A DNA stretch of 64,000 nt from Melanocharis versteri (Eukaryota > Chordata > Aves > Passeriformes > Melanocharitidae): contig VZTG01004474.1 of the NCBI GenBank assembly GCA_013397845.1, forward strand, positions 338,886-402,885. Reading direction: 5' to 3'. The notes beneath the pieces were generated by a model. The model was not told where the DNA came from. It worked only from the letters and a program-made list of their open reading frames with translations, and did not search any database. Position 1 is the stretch's first letter. Each line of letters begins with the position of its first letter. The position numbers were made by a program, and so were the translations under genes. Positions 38,455 through 49,534 of this stretch are shown piece after piece.

Positions 38455-41191
38455 GTAAGTTTATTTCTGAATCAGCTAAATGAAATGAATCTTTATCATT
38501 TTCTTTTGCTACCTAAATAGCATTTGAAAGTAGATTTCTAAGACTAAATTTAATCTCAAATAAAACTGATTCAATAAGTTTATGTGCAGACTTCACTATT
38601 TCTACATCAACTATCAATATGCGATGCTTATTTTCCAGTACTTTCTGTATTGGAATGAATGGTGTGGACATAATCCAATAACTGATTTATTGCAAATTCT
38701 TTTTTTTTTCCGTAGTCCTAAAAATTGCATCTTAACATGGTATACTTTCTATCTGAAGGCCAAAATATGGAAAGTGTTTACAATTTTAAATCTACGTGGT
38801 CTTGATCCTGAGCCAGTAAGAGTACAACTAGGTAGATCCACAAATAAAAAATTGAAGGATACTTCAAAGCTTTTATATATGTGAGGGGTACTTTTAGAGC
38901 AGCTTTTGTGCCCTTAATAACTGACATAAGCCTTTGGAAGAAGATTATGTAAGTGTTATGGTTTTATTGATCTGCTGGACAGTGTAAATATTCCTGACAT
39001 CTTCTTGTTACAGTTTTTCATGCCCAGACTTTTCAAAAAAAAATCCTCTCAGTTAGTTGTTTACTGCTTTTTATTCACATATTTTTCTCCATAATGGAAG
39101 CAGAATTTCTTTTAAGCAACTTCTTTAATAGCTTTTTGTGCATACTTGGATCTGTTGTTCTTTGTTGGGATTTTTTTTTCAAATTCTTTATTTAAGTTAT
39201 ATTTTGTATGATTGATCTCCATGTATCTGTTTTCTATTGCCATGCACTTGTATCTGACTTCAAGTGTGTAGCAGTAAAAAGTATTTCTGGACTTTCTGCC
39301 TTAAATTTGACTTTGTAAAATTGGTAACATGTCTTGAAAATTTAAACCTGGATGCAGGAGATTAGGTCACCTCAGAAATCAAATAAACTTCCCCATCCCA
39401 GAAAACAGACATCTAGTGCCAGGAGAAGGGCCTGAAAGTCTCACACAAAATTCCTCAGTGACAGCTGCTTTGAGACTGGGAACATGATTTATGATTCCTA
39501 GAACAATCTGAGAAAATGGCCTTGAAAACTGAGTAACTGAGAAATATGACCATCATTCAACTTACCCTCAACTCTTTTAAGTACCAGAACAACCAAAGTT
39601 TAAAAATGGAGGCTGAACAGATGAATTTATCATTCCCAGCGAAAATCTCATCTCAGTCTTCATTTGAAACCGGATTTCTGTGGTACTTGATTGGAGAATA
39701 GTCTTTCTTCTCTTTAAGCTTCACTTTAAAATTTACTGAAAGTCATCAACTTTGTTTCTTCATAGTCCTTTACCTTGTGCATGTGATAACACTTAAATCC
39801 TTGCTCAGTTTTGTTCTCAAACACTTCCAAACTGAAGAGCTCTCTTTTGAACATGCCTAAAATCCAGATTTTAATTATTTACATACACAATTATAATTTT
39901 CTCTGTCACAACTTGCAAGATCCATAATATGGCTCTCTTCTGTGTAGTGCCTATTGCCCAGAAGTGGAAAACTCTGAGTCTAAAAAACAAATAAAGGAGA
40001 GTGTCCATCCAACCGAAAAAAGAAAATATTTAGAATAAGCAGTTATGAAATTAAAATATTTTTCTGTGGTCATTAACTACTTTTGAGGAAGATTATGTAT
40101 TTTTTTGTATTTTACTTACTTGGCACAGGATTGATCCTAGAGAAAGTTAATGGAAATAAGTCAAATACAGTTATCTTCTAAGATTAGGATGAATTTAAAA
40201 TAAATATTTACTTCATCCATTATTCACTATAATGCAGTATATGAAGAACATGATGGTGCTAGAAATACATAATATTTTTTTAAAACTGGTTAAGATTTTC
40301 TCTGAATTAGTGATTTTGGGTGTTCTAGAAATGCTTATTTTTCCTATCTATAAATTCTGTAATTCCAAATGAATTGCAGACTTCTTATCATCTCTATATT
40401 TATTTTGAACATCTACTTTTTACCAAGTGCTTTTACTAGTTGAATTCAGTGGTTGCCATTGAAGACAAAGCAGTTGATTTAAGCTTTACAGTTTTAAAAA
40501 ATATTTAAAAATGTAAAAGTTTAATTCTTTCTCTTCAGTCTTTTTTCTGCATTTATCAGGCACAGTGAGGACATGTAGTTATTGCTACAGTAATTATGCC
40601 TGGCTCTTTTTGAATGGCTGTGTACTTTTCAAAGTGGGACCAGAAAAAAAAAAGAAAAGCAGAAATGCCAATAGTATCTGCTTTAGCTTTGATTAACATT
40701 TTTTACATTTCCCATTTTCTTATCCTTTCCTTCAAGGAGATCTCACTGGGTATTAGATTTTAAGAGTAAACAACTCTCTTTTCATTTACCACCAAGTATG
40801 TGAACTGTGTGCAGTATTCAAGTGCGAATGCACTAATTTCATTTTTCTGTCTTACCTGTTAGAAATTACACAACTAAAACTAAACTTGCAAGAATACAGG
40901 AAGTAGATCTCTGTACTCCATAAAGTGATGTGAAAAAATGCATGTCTGTACATCCTAAAGAAGTCATTACTATCTTAGTGAAGTCATACTTGCAGGGAAA
41001 ATTTTGACACTACTTCAGATTTGCTGCTCTGCTGTCTTCCAGTCAAATGCCTGCTCTGAATAACTTTGCCTAGTATTCTCAAAAACAGTGTTTCCCCTTT
41101 AATTACAGTCTCAGTGAGGCTTGGTAATACTCATCACAGCGTCCTGTAGCAGATTATTATGGGTTTTACTTTCCTTTCCTTTCCCCTTTTT

Positions 41192-41226
41192 NNNNNNNNN
41201 NNNNNNNNNNNNNNNNNNNNNNNNNN
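41192..41226. other. Assembly gap (35 N)
   Basis: Run of N flanked by TTCCTTTCC repeats on the left and poly-T on the right, so the missing bases are probably simple sequence. Confidence 0.97.
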
Positions 41227-41493
41227 TTTTTTTTTTTTACACACAGCTCCTTTTCTTCTATAAACTTTTTAGATCACGGACTGTCACATTTTAGATGTTT
41301 GTAAAGTATATATCTAGACAAGTCCTTCCATTTTTGCCTCAGCATTTATGGAGTAAAAAGGCCAAATAAGGGTAGTCAATTGCAGACTTACATGAAATGT
41401 TAAGAGTTCCCCTGCATTTTTTTTCAGTTGAGTTCTTCTCCCTCCTCACTCCGCTGTCTTTACTCATGTTCTACAGTCATTTAAAGAACATAA

Positions 41494-41633
41494 AGGAGGG
41501 GAAGGGGGGAAGGGAGGAAGGGAGGAAGGAAGGAAGGAAGGAAGGAAGGAAGGAAGGAAGGAAGGAAGGAAGGAAGGAAGAAGGGAAGGAAGGAAGGAAG
41601 GAAGGAGGAAGGGAAGGAAAAGAAAAAAAAGAA
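41494..41633. repeat. (GGAA)n purine microsatellite
   Basis: About 140 bp of nearly pure purine on the + strand, mostly GGAA/GAAG tetramers with GGGA interruptions. It creates spurious Lys/Glu/Gly and Pro/Ser/Phe frames on the two strands. Confidence 0.95.
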
Positions 41634-44211
41634 ATATGTTTTTTACCTCCAGGCATTCGACCTGCCTTCACGTGGACTGATAAAATATCTGCTTGTGCCA
41701 TGACTACACCACAAATACTGTGTGCTGAACCTCAGCCCAAAATCTGTCTGAAGCCTCTGCCTGATAGTTCTTCCTATTTAGTGTGTACAAAAGAGAAGAA
41801 TGAATCTCTACCAGCATTTCCTGTGTCTTGTTCCTGAAATGTCAGATTGTGACAATTAAGCCATGTAAAACACGGTTCAGGTTAAGCTGTGTCTTGACAC
41901 TAAAAAAAAAAAAGGGATATTAGAAACGTGTTTAGCTTACGATTTCCCCTCTTCATTACAACACACTGCCATTTCATCCTCTGAAAACCAGTAGTCTAAA
42001 AATAGACAACAAAGAAACAACAAAAAGGTGGTTTTTTTGACATGGCAGGCAGAGAGATAGGTTTAAACATGAAAATGACAAATGTATAAAATTATAGAAG
42101 ATAGATAACTGGAAAATAAATGTATACTGCGCATTAAAAATTGTTCTATGTATCTACCTAACAAAAATCTCCATAGATACTGCTCAAATGCTTTTGTACT
42201 GTTCTCTATCACTGCCACTTGTATTGAGGCTTTTTCAGCATTTCCTTCCTGGCTGGAATGCTTTAAGTCAACATCACAGTTACATCAGTCAAAGAAAGGA
42301 CTTCATATCCTCTTCATAACTGGAATAATGGCCAAACAGTTTGGATTAGTTCAAGTTTTTTTCTTTATAGGACATTAACATTGATTTCAATTGATATAAA
42401 GATGAAAAGAATTAAGTATTTTTTCAAAGACATTTCAATGAAAACTTCTGCTCAGGGTCACTAGGATTCTTGATCCTGTGGTATGTGAGGCTTCCAGAAT
42501 TTCCAGTTTCTCAGGGTCATTTCATGATTTCCAAAGATATTTTCATAGTGTGCTAAGGGTTTAGATCACATTAATTTAAGGAAGACACACTGCAAATTGT
42601 GAGAACGAAAGATGAGTGTTCATAAAACAAGTCCACCTGTTTTATTTTCCTTATTTACAACAGTAAAGAAAATCCATATAGAGGGATTTTGAAGTCCAGC
42701 AACTACTAGAGGTTGCAAGTAGTTGGTAAATATGAGAAGAAAATTTTATGGTACCCTGGGTATTTGCCCACATTCTATTTATCCTCATAACCCTGTGGGA
42801 CACTCAGGCTGTCTTTCTCATAACTCTTCAAATGTATTTCTACGGTTAATGCATGGATGGTGGAGACAAGACCTGTGTGCGAAATGTTACAAGACTTTTG
42901 ATTGCCGTCTGCAGCCCTTTCACAATCTTCATTAATTCATGGGGTGAGGGCAGGGGAAAAATTTGTTTGTTTTCCAAATTTAGACAGAGCAGATTTTGCT
43001 TCTTAGGAACTAGTGCTGCAGAACAGTGTAAGTGATTTTAAAGAGCCATGTTAATGTTGTTTATGCTCTTGTCCCAATAACTAATAAGAAGAGTATGTTC
43101 CACTGCTATCAGTGCCTACTAAGAATGTCTCTAGTTAGCTGGTTGACAGATGCATATAAATGTACAAGTGGTCTTATTTAAGTCTTTATTGAAGCTATTC
43201 TACATCACATTCATTTTAATTCAACATTAATGCTTTCGCTGTCCACATTCATTCAATGACAAAATGAAGTAAAATAGTCAATCTAGGATTCGTATTTAGG
43301 TAGAATGTCATATTTATTCGTTGTACATTTGATAAATGAATTCCTCATTATCAAGAGATAAAGAAAATCAAGAATATATCTTTAAAAACATAACTGCATT
43401 CACTTGACAAGAGCTTTTTGAAAATGGAATATAAATTACGAACTTTAAGTACAAGAGTTTATTTCAATTCATTTCTTTTCCATGATGACAATATGGAGAA
43501 ATATTTTTAGTGAAATTATATAAAGTTAGTAAATAGATAATGGGTTTCCCTTGACTTACAAGAAGTCAACCAGTCAGTTGAAAAATAACTTCATATTTTA
43601 TTGAGTGTCCTTCTTCATTCACTGCCAAAATGTATTTTTCAAGGGTAATTACTTTTTTCTTCATTACATATGAACTGTGAATACTCTATGCGCTTTTTAT
43701 AGTGTTATCAGTTCCTTTGTGTGTGTCTTGTTCAATCTGTACTGATTTTGACAGATATTCTTTTTTAGTATTGGGATAAGATCAGTTAGCCCTATTCCCT
43801 TCCCTTCCCTCAACAGCAGCCTTGGCTCTATTTTTTTGTCTTGATTTTGTTAATTGGAATGATTTTCAGGTAAATTAATAGAGATTTTCAGCCTAAGAAT
43901 ACAAGTAAGAACAGATATGGTCAAAGTACTTTATAGCTCCAAGGAAAGGAAGACCTACCTTTCAGCATATGAGAGCAGTATTAGATTTGAATAGAGACGA
44001 GATCTCTTCTCACCTGGTTTTATTATCTAGTTAGGCCGTCATCACTAAAACACAACAGTCTTAATATATGGGGAAGAAATAAAGTACAATTTACTGTGCG
44101 CAAGTGGATCTAGAGATGTTAGTGATGGGACTTCGTATCATATTGAAGTAACATGCAACTGTTTCTTTTAGACATAGCATTATACATTATCTTTCATTTC
44201 TTTACTTCTAG

Positions 44212-44415
44212 GGTCTGAGGTGGTTGGCTTTGATGGGAAAAGTTGTCTAATTTACACATTAAATAAAAAACTCATTAATGCACTGAAAGATGTGATTTCT
44301 CTGAAGTTTAAGACAATGCAAAGTGATGGAATTCTCCTCCACAGAGAAGGACAAAATGGAGACCACATCACCATGGAGTTAACTAAAGGGAAGTTGTCCC
44401 TTCTCATTAATTTAG
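44212..44415 (+). CDS. CNTNAP4: CNTNAP4-like exon 5: start of laminin-G domain 1
   Basis: This 204-nt exon lies between TTTACTTCTAG and G|GTAACA. Two bases complete the Arg codon begun in exon 4 and one base is left over. It encodes RSEVVGFDGKS, then ALKDVISLKFKTMQSDGIL, LHREGQNGDHITMEL and KGKLSLLINLG. This is the N-terminal beta-sheet of the first laminin-G domain, with the conserved F/L-F-K-T...G-I-L pattern of LamG. One residue is odd: a cysteine codon (44244-44246, context GKSCLIY) at a place where the paralogues I remember have Ser, Ala or Val. The ATG at 44220 is internal and is not a start. Reading past 44415 runs into intron. Confidence 0.94.
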
Positions 44416-44589
44416 GTAACAGCTACAGTCTCATAAAGTCTAATATAGTTATTAGGCACTATTTGACTAAAACTTCTCTTAAACTGTTAAGTGGATTTTA
44501 ATGTATAAAGTATGATAAACTAGCAGTTTATTTTTTGAATAATTATATTTTTGAATGAAATTAATAGTTTTTATTTTTCTTCTTTCAAG
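44416..44589 (+). other. Intron 5 (174 bp)
   Basis: Very short GT...AG intron (GTAACA ... TTTCTTCTTTCAAG) between the two exons of laminin-G domain 1. No element inside. Confidence 0.93.
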
Positions 44590-44774
44590 GTGATACTAAA
44601 ACTCATCCTTCTAATGCCCAAATTAATATTACGCTGGGCAGCCTTTTGGATGATCAACACTGGCATTCTGTTCTCATTGAGCATTTTAACAATCAAGTAA
44701 ACTTTACAGTGGATAAACATACTCATCATTTTCATGCAAAAGGAGAATTCAGTTATTTGGACCTTGATTATGAG
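44590..44774 (+). CDS. CNTNAP4: CNTNAP4-like exon 6: laminin-G domain 1, middle
   Basis: This 185-nt exon follows TTTCTTCTTTCAAG and ends GAG|GTGTGA. It completes a Gly codon and ends in phase 0. It encodes GDTKTHPSN, INITLGSLLDDQHWHSVLIE, NNQVNFTVDKHTHHF and GEFSYLDLDYE. The D-D-x-x-W-H-S-V motif is the laminin-G signature, and VDKHTHHF is typical of the CNTNAP3/4 branch. Two N-glycosylation sequons are visible, N-I-T and N-F-T. No frame damage. The length matches the corresponding CNTNAP2 exon as I recall it. Confidence 0.95.
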
Positions 44775-46705
44775 GTGTGAAAATTACCTTTCCTTTATTA
44801 CATTTGTTACCATTGTTATGCAAATGCACTGATACAGGCACAGGAAACAGAACTTAAGGAAGTTCGTAGTCCTTAAGACCTTGGGGATTTTCTGTCTGTT
44901 AAGGGAATGAATCAAAGAAAAAGAGGTGTTCTTGGAGTACTAATCTTCCACTAGACTCTCAGCTCAGTACTTTCAAAATACCATCTTTTTCATCTCAGAA
45001 TTCATTATTTTAATACCTTTGTTTCAGTAGAGCTGCAAATGTGATAAACAATATTGTGAACATAATGGATGAAACCCAACTCAATGCTATTATTTAATGA
45101 ATATTAATGTAATGGATATAAAACTTGATGAAAATTGCAATAAATCAGCATAAAACCATTATAGAAATATATATATCAAGACTTAAATCCCTGTTAGATC
45201 TGAAAATTATACTGTGAAAAAATCTTGCTTGCACAAATAGTAGATTCATGAAAAGTAGTAGATGTAATATGCTGTGAAGTTTTCCTGCCTGTGGTTAAAA
45301 ATACCACTATTTCACAGTTGTAATGTGATGACTGGCTGCTTTATGTTTGCCCTATACTGTTTGTTGGATAAGACAATGAGTGATAGAGCAGAATGTCTGG
45401 AACCCGCAGACTTTATTGTACTCATTCCAATTTTTAAGCGTCTTAGAGTGAGATTTCATGCTGTTCTGTGTCTGCATTATTCCATCTAAATATATCTGTT
45501 CAGAATTTCTGAATGTAAATCATAATATCAAAGTTTGGAGGATCATACCAATTAAAAAAAAAGAAAAGATAGAGAGAAAATAACTGGTTGACAGATATCT
45601 TTTATAAATCAATCAATATTGCAAATTAAATTTTCCTCTCTTCAACATACTATGGTTTGAAGTACGCGTTGCTAACCCAACAAAAAAGAAAGCATAAAAA
45701 CTTTCCAAAAAGAACAAACCACTGTGTTCAGAATTACATTTCTGACTATAAAATTTTCTTAATTTATTCCCTTAATGAAATATGATATATTTTATTTTCG
45801 TTGATTTTTCTTTGTAAGATTATCTTAAACATTAAGTAGAATTTTAAAATTAAAAGGCTGATAGTTTAGACTGACCATTTTTGCAATGTTGTCCAGAATA
45901 GCTTTGATATATGTGAGCTCAAATGTTCATTTATACTGGCATCCTATTTCTGATGGTGTTCAAGAGTTAAAACATAGACTAGAGCAGAACTAAGGTCACC
46001 CTTGTGGCAATGGTTTTCTAAAATAATTTACTGCTTTCTAACAGCTTTTGCCTTAGGGCAGAGACTTATTTAGACAGAATGATATTCTTGAATTTAGTAG
46101 CTCTCAGTGGATTTTTATTTTTATTAAATCTTCCAATCTCTTTCTGAAATTAAGTAATTTTACGGCACCATACAAAGGAACTGCACAGCCTAAGCATTTT
46201 GAAAGGGAAAATGTACCTCCTTTAGTTTGTTTTGAATCTGTCCTAGAAAAATGTAATTCGATGCATTCTTGTTCTCTATTATGGTAGTTATGGTGTGCAC
46301 AGAGTGGAGAATTTAGGCTCAAGTTTCTGAAGAAATTGTTGCTAATTTTCTTCTCCCTTTTTACGCTGTTTCGCATAGTCTGCATGTACTTGGCCTTGTC
46401 TTTCTTCTCCTTGGTTTTGCAACTGTAATGGACCCTGAAAACTGATTCAAGACACTGCTGAGAGACATCAGAAGAAGAAAAAAAAAAGCCAAAATGTCAG
46501 AATAATTTACTACATACATTTGACTTGATACAGCCTAATGTTTTGTTAGCCTATTATTTTAATATGTAGATGTGATGCAGTGAAATACACAAGAAGGAAC
46601 AGATTCATTTTTGGCCAGTCTTAGACTTCTACTCTTGCCATATAGTCAACATCTTTCCTTAGAAAATTACTAAATAGTATCATTGATTTCTCTTCTCTTT
46701 CTAAG
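44775..46705 (+). other. Intron 6 (1.9 kb)
   Basis: GT...AG intron of unique AT-rich sequence, with an AAAAAAAAAG run near 45554. Its acceptor is TTTCTAAG, weaker than the usual CAG or TAG (see findings). No transposon seen. Confidence 0.85.
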
Positions 46706-46849
46706 CTCAGCTTTGGAGGGATCCCAGTGCCTGGAAAATCAGGGACATTATCGCGCAGGAACTTTCATGGGTGTTTTGAAAATATTTATTATAATGGAGT
46801 GAACGTTATTGACCTGGCCAGGAGGCATAAATCTCAGATCTACGTTGTG
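46706..46849 (+). CDS. CNTNAP4: CNTNAP4-like exon 7: end of laminin-G domain 1
   Basis: This 144-nt exon is phase 0 at both ends, between CTTTCTAAG and GTG|GTAAGAG. It encodes LSFGGIPVPGKSGTL, RRNFHGCFENIYYNGVNV and IDLARRHKSQIYVV. FGG followed by FHGC is the C-terminal LamG motif; the cysteine of FHGC pairs in the family with the one that follows in exon 8 (SFSC). The start at 46706 rather than 46711 was chosen because only it keeps the frame with YLDLDYE upstream and restores the conserved LSFGG. Basic residues RRHK near the end resemble the KRRK/KQHK stretch in paralogues. Confidence 0.93.
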
Positions 46850-49272
46850 GTAAGAGATTTATAGTTAAAAAATAATAAATAAGTAAAACAGAGAAAAAGA
46901 AAAAGACCACAATCACTTTCAAATCCAACCTATCAGCACACATTTATAGTAAAATCTGTGTTAGGTAATGAAAGAAAAATGAAGTAATTATCAAGTTGGG
47001 CTGGTTTTCAATTTAAGCTGTGTAGACTCATCCTAGTAGAAAAGGCAGGGTGCATTTTATTCTTGAGGTCTTTAGATGATATTTAGATGTGTCTGATATC
47101 ACAGTGTTGTGTGGTATCCAACTGCATGACAAAAGTCTATGAGTAACAAGATGCATCAGAAACCATCAAATCCCTGGCTTTGTACCAGAGTAATAAGAAT
47201 ATATGCCTGGCTAATAAGAACATCAGCAGTACATTTTTAAAATTCTTTATTCCTGAGGACACTGATCCACTTTGCTTTGCCCAGAGCATTATAATTTTGA
47301 TAGATAAGTTCTGTTTTTCAATTTATATTGATCTTTGTCTGAAGACCTGTGATTTACGTTGGTGAGTTTAACACATTTATTGTGATGCGGCCAACAGTTA
47401 GATTATCCCAATAATATACCTTTTAAAGAAACTGTTCCAATAATGAAAAAAATGTCTTCTGTGGTACAAAAGGCTGTCTAGAAATTTTACAAAGTCCTTT
47501 GCTGTTGGTTTTGGGATTTTTTTTCCCCCAGTACAACTAAGGTCATCCCTGTTTGAAACATGTTCTTATTTAGTAGCAGGAAATGCAGAGATATCATAGA
47601 AATCAGCTCAGAATAATTAAAAATATATTAAATGCTTTCATGATCCAAATATTTTAACTTGGCTTTCTGTTCAGAATACAAAGAATCAAATTTGGTTCTC
47701 TGTCCCAGAAAAAATGGATGAGAGGCATCTCTTCTCATGTGAAACTCCCCTGAAATATTCCAAAATTAACTAAGCTGCTACCTCTGCATAGTATTCTGTC
47801 CATGATGCTTATGAATACTGGGAAGTTGGCGATTATAGTAGGCTCTGGGTGGACTAGTGGAAGGGCAACTATGAAATTATTTGTAATGGGATATTTCATT
47901 ATTTTCATGTCAAATGTTTTAAATTGCTGTGCTACTTTCAAAACTATTTAGGAGACATTTCATAATGTAAATATTATAGAAAGTATCTCTGTTACCACAG
48001 AATCCCTGTTAAATAGGCATTTAACTGGGGGAATCTGCAAATAGCCAGCTTTTAGCCTCTAACAAGGTTTATTAATCTGATGAGTGCCTTTTTACTATGT
48101 GTCAGTTTAGCTGACTGTTCATTTCTGTACAGCTAAGTTCATAAGACAAAGCTCTTACTTATTTATATATTTTCCTTGAAGAAAATGAAAACCCATAAAC
48201 TTTAATACTTTGCCACACCAGGGACTAGTGAGTATTTTTCTTAAATTGATTTTAAAACTTTTTACTGTGTGGTCAAAGTTTTATCTATGCTCAAAAGTTT
48301 GAAACCTCTTTGTGTTGAACAGGAATTAAGTGTACTTTAAATTCCAAAGACATTAATCTTTAGTAATCCTTTGTACAGAGCAAATTAGTTATAGTTCAAA
48401 TGGTGTCAGCAAGTCGTTAGATCAGAGTGCACAGTGTGCTACTATCAAGCACCATAAAGTATTAACTAACTCTGACACCAGATGCAAAAAATGCATTATT
48501 CCCGTTCCAGATTCCTTATTTGCATCACTCAGTACAAGTACAGATGCAGGTTACTCTCAGAGTTTCTCAATGAATTCAACTGCAAGTTTACTTAAGAAAC
48601 AATTATTTCAGAAGAAGGTAAGCACAAAATAAACACTAGGTGCGTAACTCCAACTCATCATCTAGTCCATATGGGCGTGCTTGAAAACACATTCCCTCTT
48701 GATTTAAGAAGTATGTGTTTTGCATTTGTAAGTAGCAAGATATGTGGAATTTTTCTGTTTGTGAAAACAAATATTGGAGTTGGTGCACATGTCTAATTGC
48801 ATTAATTTGGCAATTGTTTTTTTCTTAAATTTACCACTGTCTTAAACAATCAGTGCCAAGCTCAACATTTTTCTCTGCATCCAAGCATTTAGACCCACAT
48901 AAGTGTTTACATGCATTCAGTGGCATGGCATTTATTTGTCATTCAAGAATTTGTCAAGCCCCTAATGCTTACTGAGGATGAGCCAAACTAGGAGCAAAGC
49001 AGGTCTTTCTAACTCCTGAAGTAACATTAAATCAGCGTCATCATTTAGGATCTTACCTGATTCACTCAAAGGTCCTTGCCACTCTTTGAGCAGGCAGATG
49101 AATCTATTCTGGTCAGACAGCTATATTAACATTTCTCAAACTGATGATGTTCACGTTTGATTTTTAGACTAATACATTCAGATACTATGCACCATGTTTT
49201 GAAACTCTGCGGTTTCCATGGAGAAATTCTCATGACTCTACCTAATGCCATATTTGTTTCATTTCTTTCTAG
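46850..49272 (+). other. Intron 7 (2.4 kb)
   Basis: GT...AG intron (GTAAGAG ... TTTCTTTCTAG) of unique sequence. No transposon found. The stretch from about 48380 to 49080 has a balanced, low-repeat composition with ATTTGCAT and TAATTG-type motifs and is a weak candidate for conserved non-coding DNA. Confidence 0.8.
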
Positions 49273-49534
49273 GGCAACGTGTCCTTCTCATGTTTAGAGC
49301 CACAGGTGGTTCCTGTTACATTTCTGAGCTCCAGCAGTTTCCTGGCACTGCCAGGCACATCAGGGCAAGATGAAGTATTTGTTGGTTTTCAGTTTCGCAC
49401 TTGGAACAAGGAAGGACTTCTATTATCTGGTAAACTGCACCAGCCTTCAGGTGGTTTCCTCTTACATCTGAGTGATGGGAGAGTCAAAGTCAACCTTCAT
49501 AAAACAGGAAGAGTACTGAGTGACATCACTGCAG
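49273..49534 (+). CDS. CNTNAP4: CNTNAP4-like exon 8: start of laminin-G domain 2
   Basis: This 262-nt exon, between TTTCTTTCTAG and GCAG|GTATCA, starts in phase 0 and leaves one base. It encodes GNVSFSCLEPQ, VPVTFLSSSSFLALPG, VFVGFQFRTWNKEGLLLSG, PSGGFLLHLSDGRVKVNL and VLSDITA. SFSC supplies the last cysteine of LamG1; the FQFRTWNKEGLLL strand opens LamG2. N-V-S is an N-glycosylation sequon. SGG-LL-LSDG and SDITA are closer to CNTNAP4 than to CNTNAP3 as I remember them. The exon is 3 nt shorter than the CNTNAP2 equivalent, an in-frame difference. Confidence 0.94.

Larger units (their letters stand above)
38455..44211 (+). other. Intron 4 (5.8 kb)
   Basis: GT...AG intron. It contains a 35-base gap, a long GGAA microsatellite (41494-41633), poly-T stretches and otherwise unique AT-rich DNA. 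I saw no transposon with confidence. Confidence 0.85.

Noticed and set aside
41397..41837. 146-codon + strand frame with a Lys/Glu/Gly repeat, and its minus-strand Pro/Ser/Phe shadow
   Set aside because: Generated by the GGAA microsatellite; both flanks are ordinary intron without splice or codon-use support.
44220..44501. ATG-initiated 93-codon frame over exon 5
   Set aside because: The ATG is an internal codon position of exon 5 and the last part reads intron 5; the true coding span is 44212-44415.
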